A stretch of DNA of 64,000 bases from Kingdonia uniflora (taxonomy: Eukaryota > Streptophyta > Magnoliopsida > Ranunculales > Circaeasteraceae): positions 558,001 through 622,000 of the forward strand of contig JACGCM010000750.1 of assembly GCA_014058105.1 (NCBI GenBank), written 5' to 3'. This document shows, in pieces, positions 1-12,000 of this stretch. The first letter of the stretch is position 1; every line of letters starts with the position of its first letter. Position numbers and translations under genes: made by a program. The notes beneath the pieces were generated by a model. It ran no database searches and was not told the origin of the DNA. It saw only the letters and a program-made list of their open reading frames with translations.

Positions 1-1251
1 TTTTACATTCTTTAAAAAAAAATTGCCCGAGTACTGGAGAATCATTGAGAACTACCATCATTGACATTCCCCCATTGTACGCATGATCCACATGGTCTAT
101 CACGATGTTCCTCACAGGGTGGCAATCTCAATACCAAGGCGTAGTACAAACTCGATAAACGGAATGTAGTCCTTCTAACATCCCTTAAATTCCAAAATAC
201 AATTCCGAAGCATATCCTCTTTATTGCGTGGTTAACCCTGCTGAATCTGAGGATGAAAACCTATATAACATGGATCCTGTTGAATCTCGTTACTGTTGAA
301 ACACGTTATTCAACATAACTGGTACATTGGACACTTGCAAGGAGGTTCTCGACTTAACCCATCAGATTATTCATGTATCTCATGAATCCTAGTTCGAAGG
401 GAAATTTATTCATGATCCCACCACAATGCTAGTAATTGGCACTTGCAAGGAGGTTCTCGACTTAACCCATCCATCCAATTATTCATGTATCTCATGAATC
501 CTAGTTTGAAGGGAAATTTATTCATGATCCCACCACAATGATAGTAATTGGTTGATTTTGAGGATTCAAGCTCTACCTCAGACACTAACAGTAAAGGGTC
601 ATAAATTTTTGCGTCTGCTTGCTGTGAGAATCTGTGCGTGTGAGATCTCAACAAGTGTGGTCGAATGACAGAATAGGAATGTATCTTTGATAGACCCGCT
701 TCAACCACAAGAAACCAATCCGCTATATCATCATGCTTTGGATCAGAACGGTGGTAGCAGAAACAATGGTGAAAGCTAGACTCATGAAGATGGTCGAAGT
801 GAATTGACCCGGAAAGGAAGCTTCCCTCACTCCATCAGTGCCCATACCTTGATAAATCATTGGTACTAAAAGTCAAACTGTAATATGTCGCAGATAAATA
901 AATTTTCTGCAAGTAGACTTTTGACTGAATCCAGTTCATAGTCATTCAGGTTCCTTGAGTATCTCGAGTATGGGAAGTCTAGGAAAAAATAGTCTTTGAG
1001 CCCATCACAAGCTGCAACAGTTGGGTTTCTTTTTGAATGGGAAAGTGATAAGAGAATGCTGCGAACAGGCAGATCGTTGCACCAACAATATCCTTACATT
1101 CTGATTCTGTCCTTCATAGTACCTAATCTGACGTGCTTAGCAACTTCCTGATAATGATGCTCGACCTGTGTTAATGCATTACAATTTATAAGACAAAAGA
1201 ACCTCCCTGCTATTTCACCATAAAAGAGCATTAATTATATTGTACCATGAG
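1..1251. other. Intron or upstream flank of the helicase gene, with unrecognised sequence
   Basis: No helicase exon could be found here, so this is probably part of an intron whose upstream exon lies outside the window. On the minus strand a 100-codon open stretch (406-708), continuing open in the same frame for about 30 codons further upstream, looks somewhat coding-like. I do not recognise it, and its 3' part is formed by a local tandem duplication. The remainder, 710-1240, has no frame I can interpret. It may be an old, decayed insertion. Confidence 0.4.
332..551. repeat. Two-copy tandem duplication, ~108 bp unit
   Basis: Copies run 332-439 and 440-551. Both start with CACTTGCAAGGAGGTTCTCG and differ by a few substitutions plus a 4-base insertion (CATC) in the second copy. 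The near-identity suggests a fairly recent local duplication. Confidence 0.85.
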
Positions 1252-2666
1252 CATGGTTCAAAAACTCGGACTCGGGACTGAGATCGCCCGTGGGCACCGA
1301 GTTAGATGGTGGCGATCCGGCCCCGAGTTGGTATTTTTCAGCATAAAGTATTATATATGTATCTTTAGTTCTTATTTGTTATGTTTACATAATCAATCCA
1401 ATTACAATATTAGAGTTGGTCTTGTACAATTCACATCAAAGATACAAAATACACTCTACACGAAAGATATAAATACAAAGATAGTTGAGATACTCGAACA
1501 AAAATGGTACAAACACTCCACACCACTCCACATCACACCAAACTACTAGAAATACAAGCTGCATAATAAAACAACTCGATGATTCAAAATAACTGTCTCA
1601 AGGAATCAAAGTGGAAAAAGTATCACAGTGTTGATAAGTCTTCTCCACAATAGTTACAAACAACATGTTGTTTATTAGTTTTTTCCCCTTCCTCCTCGAA
1701 TACTACACAGTGATCCCATGTAACATCACGGGGAGAAGCTTTTGGAGCCATTTTTCCAATTAAAAGAGAGAAATTTTGAAGCTTAGAGAATAGAGAGAGG
1801 ACAAAGATTTCCAATTTAATAATTTTAGTTTCCTAGTTTCATTAAACTTCTAAATACGCTTTTGTTATTGATGTAAGTCTGTAATTTAGATTGATTTTGA
1901 GACATGAATTTCATAAAATATTGCTGGAGGATATTTCAGAATATATAAATACTCTGTCATTTTATAAACTTCTGGTTTTTTATTCTCAAATATTTTAGAA
2001 GTAAATATATAATATATTCTAAACAAAAAATTTGGATTATTTAGTTTTGAATTATTTTTTGGATATTCTCCACAATATAATTGGGATTTTATAAGAATTT
2101 GGTGAGAATATGGATTCTCTGCCATAAAAGATATTAAGAGATACCAATTAGTTAGGAAGGAAACAAATCAAAATAAGAATCAAGAGTTTGATTTTTTTTT
2201 TTGAATTATGTGAATCGTACGAATCACTGATTCATACGATTCTAAGTCCTAAATCGTTGATTTACACGATTTATTGGATTTTGCGATTTTGAAAGTGATT
2301 TGAATCGATTTTGATGATCCTGATTCAATCGTACGATTTGAATCGCTAAATCGTTTGATTTTAATAACAGTGCTCATATCAAATAATATTAATATTACTT
2401 TGCTCTTAGAAGAAAGGAATAAAAGCATACATTCTAAAATAAATGGCCTAAGATAATCAAAATCAATAATAATAATAATAAAAATCATCGATCCACCAAT
2501 CTGATCCGAGACAACTCACGAAAACTCGCCCGAGTTTGGGCGAGTTGTCCCGAGTTGTTTCGAGTTACAGTTTTTTCCGATATTTTTGCCCAACTCGGAC
2601 TAGATCAGACCGATCCGAGGCAATTCGCCCGAGTTGGTCCGATCCGGTCCGAGTTTTTGAACCATG
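1252..2666. mobile_element. hAT-type non-autonomous DNA transposon (1,415 bp)
   Basis: The ends are perfect 19-bp terminal inverted repeats: the left begins CATGGTTCAAAAACTCGGA at 1252 and the right is its reverse complement ending at 2666. Flanking 8-bp sequences ACCATGAG (1244-1251) and ACCATGTG (2667-2674) match at 7 of 8 positions, as expected for an hAT target-site duplication. The subterminal regions are rich in CCGAGTT/CTCGG motifs, and a block of short palindromic TCGTACGATT-like repeats lies near 2200-2350. The only coding relic is a minus-strand BED zinc-finger piece. No catalytic RNase-H-like transposase domain remains, so the element would depend on a transposase supplied elsewhere. 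It sits upstream of the first visible helicase exon. Confidence 0.85.
1623..1751 (-). pseudogene. BED-type zinc finger fragment of an hAT transposase
   Basis: On the minus strand, from the ATG at 1751, 42 codons read MAPKASPRDVTWDHC then a short acidic linker and VVCNYCGEDL before a stop at 1623-1625. The aromatic residue ahead of the finger (W) and the C-x2-C pair in CNYC fit the N-terminal BED DNA-binding finger of plant hAT transposases. The distal His/Cys ligands and the whole catalytic and dimerisation parts are missing. Its position inside an element with hAT termini and target duplication supports the call. It is a truncated relic, unlikely to encode a functional protein. Confidence 0.7.
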
Positions 2667-2921
2667 ACCATGTGGTCTTATTCCTATATCTTTCCTTTTG
2701 ATATACCTTTCACATATATCTAAACCACCAAATTTTTCATTAAAAAACTTGGTTTCTCTAACATATAAAGTTTACTGTATCTCGATGAATGTTTTCAACT
2801 AGCTATGAAATAGAAGGAAAGTTATGGTTGTTAGTTGCCATCATGCTGCAATGACTTCTTATTCTGTCTTCCATGTTTTGAATGGAGCATCAACTTAATA
2901 ATGATCTTCCTTGTTTACCAG

Positions 2922-3089
2922 GGTTTTACTTATCCAGTTCAAACTCATTTTCTGGAAGATGTTCTGGAAATGACTGGATATAGGTTGACTCAGTATAATC
3001 AAATTGATGATTATGGTCAAGATAAGACGTGGAAAACACAGAGGCAAGCTGTCCGAAAAAGAAAGAGTCAAATTGCTTTTGTTGTTGAG
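2922..3089 (+). CDS. Helicase exon: end of RecA-1 and inter-domain linker
   Basis: Acceptor TTTACCAG and donor GAG|GTATGT bound 56 codons starting [15 protein letters not shown]. This matches the segment that follows motif III in DHX36-type helicases, the FPV/YPV strand leading into the loop rich in charged residues. The preceding exon, with the DEIH box and SAT motif, is not in the window. Confidence 0.92.
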
Positions 3090-6000
3090 GTATGTGTAAT
3101 CTAATCATTTGTGCTGACATACTTAAGTTGCAGTCTTTCAACTATATTTTCTTACGCTTGTGAATAGGATGCACTTGAAGCTGCAAATTTCAAAGAGTAC
3201 TGTCCCCAGACTCGGGATTCTTTATCCATTTGGAATCCTGATTCTATTGGCTTCAACCTCATAGAAAATGTCCTATGCCATATATGTAAAAGGGGAAGTC
3301 CTGGCGCGGTTTTAGTTTTTATGACTGGGTGGGATGACATAAATGCTCTCAAGGATCAGCTCCAAGCTCATACTCTTTTGGGAGATCCAAGTAAAGTTTT
3401 GTTGCTTCCATGTCATGGTTCAATGGCCAGTGCAGACCAGGTAATGTCACTGTTACTCACCATGCTTGTTTTATTTTATTTTTTATTGTTATGTTTTTAT
3501 CTTTTATATTTCTCAAAAGTTTGTGAAAATTTTCTTAATGCTTATGTATGTACATTGATTGTTAATAGGATCGTATTACAACTATTTAAGGTAAGAACTA
3601 ACTACCATTGGACTCTTGGCCCAGTGGTGGTTGTGACCCTTCACTAAGAGAGGTCCTGTGCTTGAAACCCCACGGGGTTGAGAATTCAGTGTTGGGGATT
3701 CCAAGAAAACTGGTGTGATTACGGATCTCTAAAACCGGCTTGTCTTGCAAAAAAATAAAAAGGTAAGAACTAACTCTGATATGCTCACTAATAGATAATG
3801 TAGCTCTATGTCAACTATGGTACCTAACACACGCTTTTCTTTGGGTTCCCTATTTTTAGGAGAAAATAACATTCAATAGTCTAACAAATTTATTGAATTA
3901 AAGTCATGTGATAAACATCATAATAATAATAAAAAGTCTGTAACATGGAAATACCATATTCATAAATAAATATGTGTCCAAGCGTGTGGGACACTCGGTT
4001 ACACCGACACTCGTGTGGACACTTCAATGGGTACTTATTGGTTAGATCATCAACTTTATGACACAACTTTTAGAAAGTTTCCAATTCTTAGGAATGAATG
4101 CTATTCAACCCTACAAACTGCTATAATTGTTTTATGTTTGTTATTAGTTGTAAATTAACCTATGAGTTAATATCATAATGTACAAACATAATACATTTAC
4201 AGATAATAAGGCATAAGACAGTGCAGGAAATGTGAAAAAATATACTATCTTTTTCGCTATAAGGCCGAGTCCGCATTTTCACTTATTTTGAAGCCGTCGT
4301 GTCCAATACCTCGTACATGTGTTGGACACCAACATACGTACCCGTGTCAATGTTACATAGAAAATAGTACATAATATAAACTTTAAATTGATCAAAAGAT
4401 AGACTTATAATTAAATGAATAAGGACATTGCACAAGTTTTTCTCAAAATAATATAACAAAAGCATAGTTGGCAAGTCATAATCAAATCGAAAAAGATATA
4501 CACAAGTTTTTTTCAAAAATTAATATAACAAAAGAATACTTGACAAGCGCTCCAAATCAACTAGCTTGTCTAACAATATCCGCAATGCTCCATTCTTCTT
4601 CATTTTGGCTAGATGACCCGCCACCGATACCTTCATTTGTTCCTAGTGCAACATTATCGCGTCATAAGCATCAAAATTAAAAAAACTTTTTCCTGACTCT
4701 TGCCTTATTGTCCTCAAAAAGAACAATTTCTATTTCTTCATCCAAAAGTTCTAGAGGGTAGATGCATCAAAATCACCCATTGAAAGGCCGTCCAATGCAA
4801 ATATTACTTAATTCACTTATTTTCCATTTTTTTACTTCGAACCTGACTCTTCAATTCACATTGAAGTTGTGCTATCATATTTAATCTTTCTACTTTAAGG
4901 CGATTACGAAGCTTGGTTTTGATTATGCCAAGGGATGAAAAGTGCCTTTTAACGGATCCACTACGAGGAACAATTGTTAAGACTTTCGCTGCAAATCTTC
5001 GTAATAATTAGAAAATATCACAAAACTTATCCCAAAAATCCCGAGCTTGACCCACTACTAGTTTTATTCAACTCATTGAACAGGGCATCGCCATATTCAT
5101 AATTGATGAGCTCTTTGAAAGGCAAAGATGTATCTCGTTTGTTTGAATGCCATTCTTTCGCAATTTTCAATGCTGTCAAATGATCTTTTCTCCTGTTTCA
5201 CTTTTGTTGAATTTCAATAAGTGTAGTTATCTGTTTCTCCAACTTGCCGATCACATCCACTATTGGCTTCAAGGCTTTTACGAAACATTTATTGTCAACA
5301 AAATGATGTTGATCTGTGATTATTCTTCAAACTTTTTTTGGTTTGTTATATGTGGATACTCCGTCAATTTACTTAATTCCAAACAATAAAGAAAACCTTT
5401 TTCATAAGTGGAAACACCAATTTAAACTCGAGATAATGAGTATCAACGTGTTTTATAGAAAAGTGCTAAGAAAATGAGGTATCTTCATATCTTCTTGCAT
5501 TTTCTAATATTCCTTGCCAAATATGTGAGGATGTAAAATTATTCTCAAGCTTTTGGTTTAGTTTGCAAACCTTAACCACCTCAAAAAATATAGTGACATC
5601 TTTGGCTTCCAAGTTGAGTGCATGTAGATAGCAAAGAATTGGTATTACGTTCGGATGAAGTACCTAAGAAATGACAATGCACAATACATGTTTGATAAAA
5701 GAAAATAATAAAAGCAAATAATAACAAATAGATCGCCTTACCCGCAAACTATTTCGTAGTTTAACCATTGTAGATGGGCCATCTGCAAGAGTGTTATCAA
5801 CTAATGAGCCATTTCAACAAGTCTTGACAATAATTGATCTTTTAGTTCAAGTGCTATGTGTTGAACATCGGATAAATCCTTACCAATAATTGATCTTTTA
5901 GTTCAAGTGCTCTGTGTTGAACATCGGATCCATAATATCAAGCACATTCTCTATCTCTTCTTTCAATTCCATGACGCATATATAGAATTGCCGAACACTT

Positions 6001-9000
6001 TTTTCCATCCATCAAAGCAAATTGTATAATCTGTGAATATTGGAAGATAAGCAAATTTATTCTATAGATGCCCCAAGAAAATTTCAGTTAATATATGTCC
6101 TCTTAAAGTCTCACTTGATGACATTTTAATGCGGTATTTAAGGCGTCACAAAATTGCTTGAAAAAAAAATTGTCTCCTACTTTGAAAGACACCCCTGTAA
6201 ATGATTGCTTTCAAAAGCAAGTTGTGGATATGATTCAATGTTTGTGCTGAAAACCCAAGAAGATATAGTCTGATGTTTGTGCGAAGATGGTAACTGCGTT
6301 TCTAACCTTGAGCTTTTAGTGGCTTACAAAAACATTTGGTATTGGTAAAGGGCTCTTAGAAAACCTAATTTTGTTCCCTATCAGAGTTACTATATGGAGG
6401 AGGAATTAGCCCTAAAGAGAGGACTCTTTGACTCCTATGTACTTTTGGTTTAACTTTTACGATATTATATTATGCATTAAAGGCATAAAGGAAACACAAT
6501 TTTGATTTCTTTACTTAGTAGGGTGAAGGAGAGGGGCTACTTTTGGGAATTTCTAATAATAGGCAAAAAAAAAAAAAACTTTTTTTGGAAAATACAAATA
6601 TATTCTCCGTCAAAAAGCATGCCATAAGGCCGAATACAGGCTAACGGCATGCGATACATGCATGCCTAGTGTGGCATGCTGATGCCATGGTGCTAGGTAC
6701 CCTAATATAATTATATATGATTGTTCCTTTGATGGGCCTAAACCCTTCTAGCATTAAATACATTTTCATTTGTTTCTTTATTTAAGAAAGGGGGTTATGA
6801 TACATTTCTCCATGAAGGAAAGTGATAGGAATCGTGGTCGTATCCACGACCACGTGTAGCATGTTTCATACGTCATGTGCGCTCCTTATTTAGTTCTTGT
6901 TATTTACTTTAATTGCATTATAATTAGAAGAAGTCTCCTATTTGTATTAGGTCTCTTTTCGTATAAAAGAGAGCCTAAGCTTAGTTTGTTTTTTATGTTG
7001 GTTTTAGTGAGAGAAAAATGCTTAGCCTTAGAGAGAGATTGTAGAGTTTGGGGTAAATAAACTTGGTAGAAATTTAATTAATTCTGAGTTGTAGATGGAA
7101 CTCTCAAAACGAGAACTCTTGCTGAAATGTATCACCGCAAAATTATTAAATACTATATATGCAGTATAACAAAGTTTGATCTCTTTCCACATAACTCATA
7201 TAAGAACCAATCAGTCAAAATCCCGAGCAATTTAAAAATTTCTCTAGCAGATAAAATCATAAAGAACCAGCAACTTAGAAATCATTGGAAAATCCAAAAC
7301 CGTATGCCTAATCACCCTTAAAACTGAAAGTCGGGCTTTAAAGTCGACTTTTGTTAAATAATTCAACCCTCATTTCCTACCTCAACTAACAGTAATAAGA
7401 GAATTTGTAATTTGAAATCACATTAAGCAAAAGATGAAGACCAAATTATAAGAACAAAATGAAGCCTCAGATATCCAAATCGTAAGCCTTAGCTTTAAAC
7501 TATTGTCATCACCAACTATCAACTTTGAGTCAAATCGAGTCAAAACTAGATCCGAATTTGATATATATTGTATTTAAAAGAAAATCAAATCGATTTCGAA
7601 AAGCACTGATCAAAAAAGTAAATTAACAAGAGATCAATAGTCAAATAACCTCAACCGAGTTTGGTTTCAGTTCCTCAAACCAGCAATCAAAATAAAGCAG
7701 CAGCCAAGATAAAGCCATAATTAAATTATACAAATGATTTTCAAGTTAGTATTTCATTCAACTCAACACTCATAAAAAAAAATTCATTTAACTCAACAAA
7801 TGAAACCAAACTAGTAGATAAGATTGAAGATAAACCAAGTGAATCAAATTTGATGAATTATAAGAAATCAATAAGTAGCAACAACTGCAACAGTAATATA
7901 AACGGCTCAGATTTTGAGTGGCTTGTTAATTCGATTCAACAACATAAGCCCTTAGCAATTTTAGAGAGCTACAATCGGTTCGATGGTTTAATGAGCAAAT
8001 TGGGGAGTTTTCTATACATCTCCAAATAATTATTTTTTTATACTGTTCCACCAGATAATCCTCAACTTGTTGATTTTCGTTTCAAAAGACCTACCAACAA
8101 TTTCTTTAACCCAAAAATCTACTTAGAATCTGAAATCATATTTATTAAATCAAAATCTTCTCAACAAAAATTAGATACAAAGAGAGAGAGATAGATAGAT
8201 AGATAGAGAAAAATTGGCTATGTATAGCCTACAAAAAAGGAGAAAGTCACAGCTGCCCTCAAGTGTTAGGAGTAATACTAAGAGGCTGTTTATTTTTCTA
8301 CTGAATCTGAACACTTATTCTGATTGCTTATTCCAAAGCTTGATTGCTGAATCTGAAGTCTGAATGCTAACTCTGAACCGTAAAAGTTATGCTTGTTTTT
8401 TCGCTGAATCTGAAGTACGAACCGTCTGAAAACTGTCTAATTGTCAATATTACCATGATCCATATTTTTTGTTTAACATGCTTTCTTCGTAAATCCATTT
8501 AGATTTAAACATTTTTTGGCTACAGTAAATTAAAGGAATCTCCTTTTTGTCGATTGAAATAGCTATGATGGGAATTAATTCTTGATATTCTTCCCATAGT
8601 CCGAAGCACCAAGAACCAAGAACTGATGTAAACCATCATTGTTCTTTCATATAAGTTTCCCATGTATATATGCTAAATTAAAATAAAAGTGGGTGAAAAA
8701 TGTTGGTGTTCTTGTAGGTGCATCTAATAGCACTTCTTCCTTCATTTTCTTAAAGATGACATAACAATAGAGATCTAAAATCAAGAAGGTAGGGGTGTAT
8801 GATTTTATGGATTTGGGTTTTGAATAATAAGCTTTCAGAAAATCAAATAACTTGATGAGTTTGAATGCTTAAGCCTCAATTCCAATTTTTAACTTAAAGA
8901 TCCAAGATCTCTATTACCACTAAAACAAATTTGTTCGTAGCATACATTTTAGGTGAAGGAACCAATACCATGACTGAATTATCAAGCCCTATCACATAAA

Positions 9001-12000
9001 CAAGCAGATGAAAATTTTGCCCAAACTCAAAATATTGGATAAACACAACTATATTTAGCTTCGAATCACTAAGAGGTACTATGATTTGGGATTTGAAGAA
9101 GTTCCCAATTAAGAATTTCAGGAAACCTACCTCGAAATCGAGATAAAAAATTACAAATCGTCAATGGTGATATTATTTCAACGGAGAGAAAACCCAAAAG
9201 AGAAGAAAACGAAGAGAAGGAGAAGAGATAAAAACAAGGGTCAAGTTGGGTTTACCAATTTTCATTCAAGTTACGTAACAAACCCGCCAAGTTAAGTAAA
9301 ATAGATTTCAGAAAAGTTAGATTTTCCAACTTATCCTAAGTGATAAAAACTGGGGTGCCATTACTAATAAAGACTTTTTTGAGATAGAAAAACAAACGAA
9401 GCTTATTGTGTAATTTAACTTAATATAGGCCAAATAAGTAAATTAAGTTAAATAAGCTAAAAAACAAATAACCTCTGAGTCTATTATTATTATCTTATTT
9501 TAACTCTTCCTACATCTTTCTCTTTTTGAAAGCACATAGCAACTTGCTTTTTATCCGGTGATGCTATCTTTGTTAGGTAGTCCAAATTGGGCGATTTAAA
9601 TTTTAGCGACGTAACGACACTCCTATCTCCAAAAAACCTCCGTGCCCATACGTATCCGACAAGGATATGTGTACGGATACGCATGGATACGGCGGGGTTG
9701 GACACTGCTTCCACAATCCACAAGAAACTTAAAAAAATAGAGGGAAAAAGAAAATTTTAAACTTGCTTACCTCGGAAACATATTCTCCACTTTAAAGTTC
9801 TTCTCCACAAGCATCTTCAACCACTATGAAAGCCCTAATTCGATTTGTTTTCAATTTACCCCAAATCTCTTGTTTCTCATTTTAATGGCTTCAATTCACC
9901 CTAAAATCTCTAGTAACTCTCGCGATTCGAGGCAAACAGAAGGTATGGAAGAAAAAGTGTTGGTTACGAGAGGGTGATTGGATTTTGAGAGAGTTTGAGA
10001 GCCTGTGTTAACTGATAAAAATAGGAGTGATCTCATCTCATCTCTTCTTTTAGCTGTGTTGTTTTATTTATGTTGTTTTTGAAGATTAAGCCGAATGATA
10101 AGAATTGTTGGGTTTGCAATGTAATAAAACAATGCAGCCGAATGATAAGGATGTGTCGTTTTCTTAAGAATTTATAAAAAAAATAAATAAATAACAAGTT
10201 TACAGCCGTGTCCCCTTTTTTGCATTTTGTGAGGTCGCCGTGTCCGACACCCCGTACCCGTGTTAGACACCGACACCCGTATCCGTGTCGTTACTTAGGA
10301 GTTTAGGAGTTTATCCTTTCATTCTAACATTTACACTTAAGGTTACAATTAGTAGCAACTTAACTGGCAGACCTTTTTTTCAAGGTAACTCACCGGTGAA
10401 CTCTGAATTTCATAGGTTTTGAAGAACTATTAAGTAGAACAATTAGTGAAACTAAAGACAAGAAAGATTATGTTGGGTTCACGAATAATTTTTTTTTGGG
10501 AAATATTCTAAAATTTAGTCCACAATTGGATTCTAGATTGTTCATGTTCGAAAATGCTTCAAGGGGAGAGAAGGGACGGTGATAGTTTTGGCCTTCAATT
10601 TTCAGTAATAAAATCGAGTAGCAAAGGTGAGTTGATCAAAATCAACTTGTGTAGATTTGAACTTTTATCAAGTTGAGATGCTGTATCACATCGTCCTTAT
10701 GATCTTAAGATTTGGTGGCCAGAAAAGAGTCGCATGGGAGGTGAAGAATTGGTGTTGTAGACTTCTAGTCACATGCGTGGCCTTTTCTCGAGCTTACTAC
10801 GTGTTATGTGACGAACCAAAAAAGGGACACTTGTAAATAGAGAATATTGAATATTTAATCTACTAAACTATGTAATGCGCAATTTTTTTTTTTTAAAAGG
10901 TCTTTGACAGGTATACGGTATACCATATACAATATATATTCTAGCATCTGTTATGAGTAGTAAAGCAGAAAAATCAAAACTGTTACATGTATTTTAGTTC
11001 GGTGGCTTCAAGTCATTAGCCGTCGTGTTCTTAGATCTTAGCCTTTAAGCTCGAGATGTAGTAACCTAACGCCACTAGGATTGAATGCCCACCGGGTTAT
11101 GTAGATACACTTTGTCAAGCAAGACAAGACGTTCAGTAAATAAAAGAGTTAGTATGTTAATTATTCTGTGTTTATTTGTAATTTTGCGCCTCATACTTGT
11201 TATGACCTTGGGACCGCATCTCGTGTTTACCTTTCAAAACAATTCCCTCCCCCTGCCAAAAGAATGAAAGAAAAAAACTATCTTATGCTGTTATTTACTG
11301 GTTGTTTTAAGGTATGTTTTTTCTTAGTATTTTCATGCATTACCTTGCAAACTTACCTCTGTACCAAACCTATTTCTTGCAATGCAGGTCTACATCTCAT
11401 GCTTAGATATTATTTTTTGTTTAATTTATTGTTCCTCTCATCTTTAGTTGTTAACCGTTCTTTGGATGTTAGTTATACATATGGTTACCGCTCAAGTATT
11501 GAATCCTATTGTTTGATTACAAAATGCAGAGAGTGATATTTGATAAGCCTGAAGGTGGAGCCCGGAAAATCGTGCTTGCTACCAACATGGCTGAGACAAG
11601 TATTACCATTAATGATGTTGTTTACGTTGTTGACTGTGGTAAGGCGAAAGAGACATCGTATGATGCTTTGAATAACACTCCCTGTTTGCTTCCTTCTTGG
11701 ATCTCAAAAGCTTCTGCTCGACAAGTAAGATTTGTGTTTCCATTAATATATGGTATACGTAGCAATTGGAAGTTCAGAAGTTGAATATGATAAAGTTGGA
11801 AAGTTTACTTTCTAGCTCTCTGCAGCCTGCCATCGTTATTAATGATTGCTTATATCAGATTCAGTTTTCAGAATTTTTTCTTTTTATAGTTGAAGACCTT
11901 TTTTCTTAGGCCGTCTTTCATATATGCTAGATTTTTTATGGTTTGGTCTGGAATATTTGGTGCCATGTATCTGATTTGAGTAGCATAAGGGAAAAAATTT

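Noticed and set aside
3604..3759. tRNA gene
   Set aside because: A/B boxes are present, but there is no cloverleaf with an anticodon stem. The A-rich tail and target duplication show a SINE.
11085..11536. Overlapping plus-strand frames before the motif V exon
   Set aside because: They run into the splice acceptor and overlap the exon in other frames. No protein similarity is apparent.
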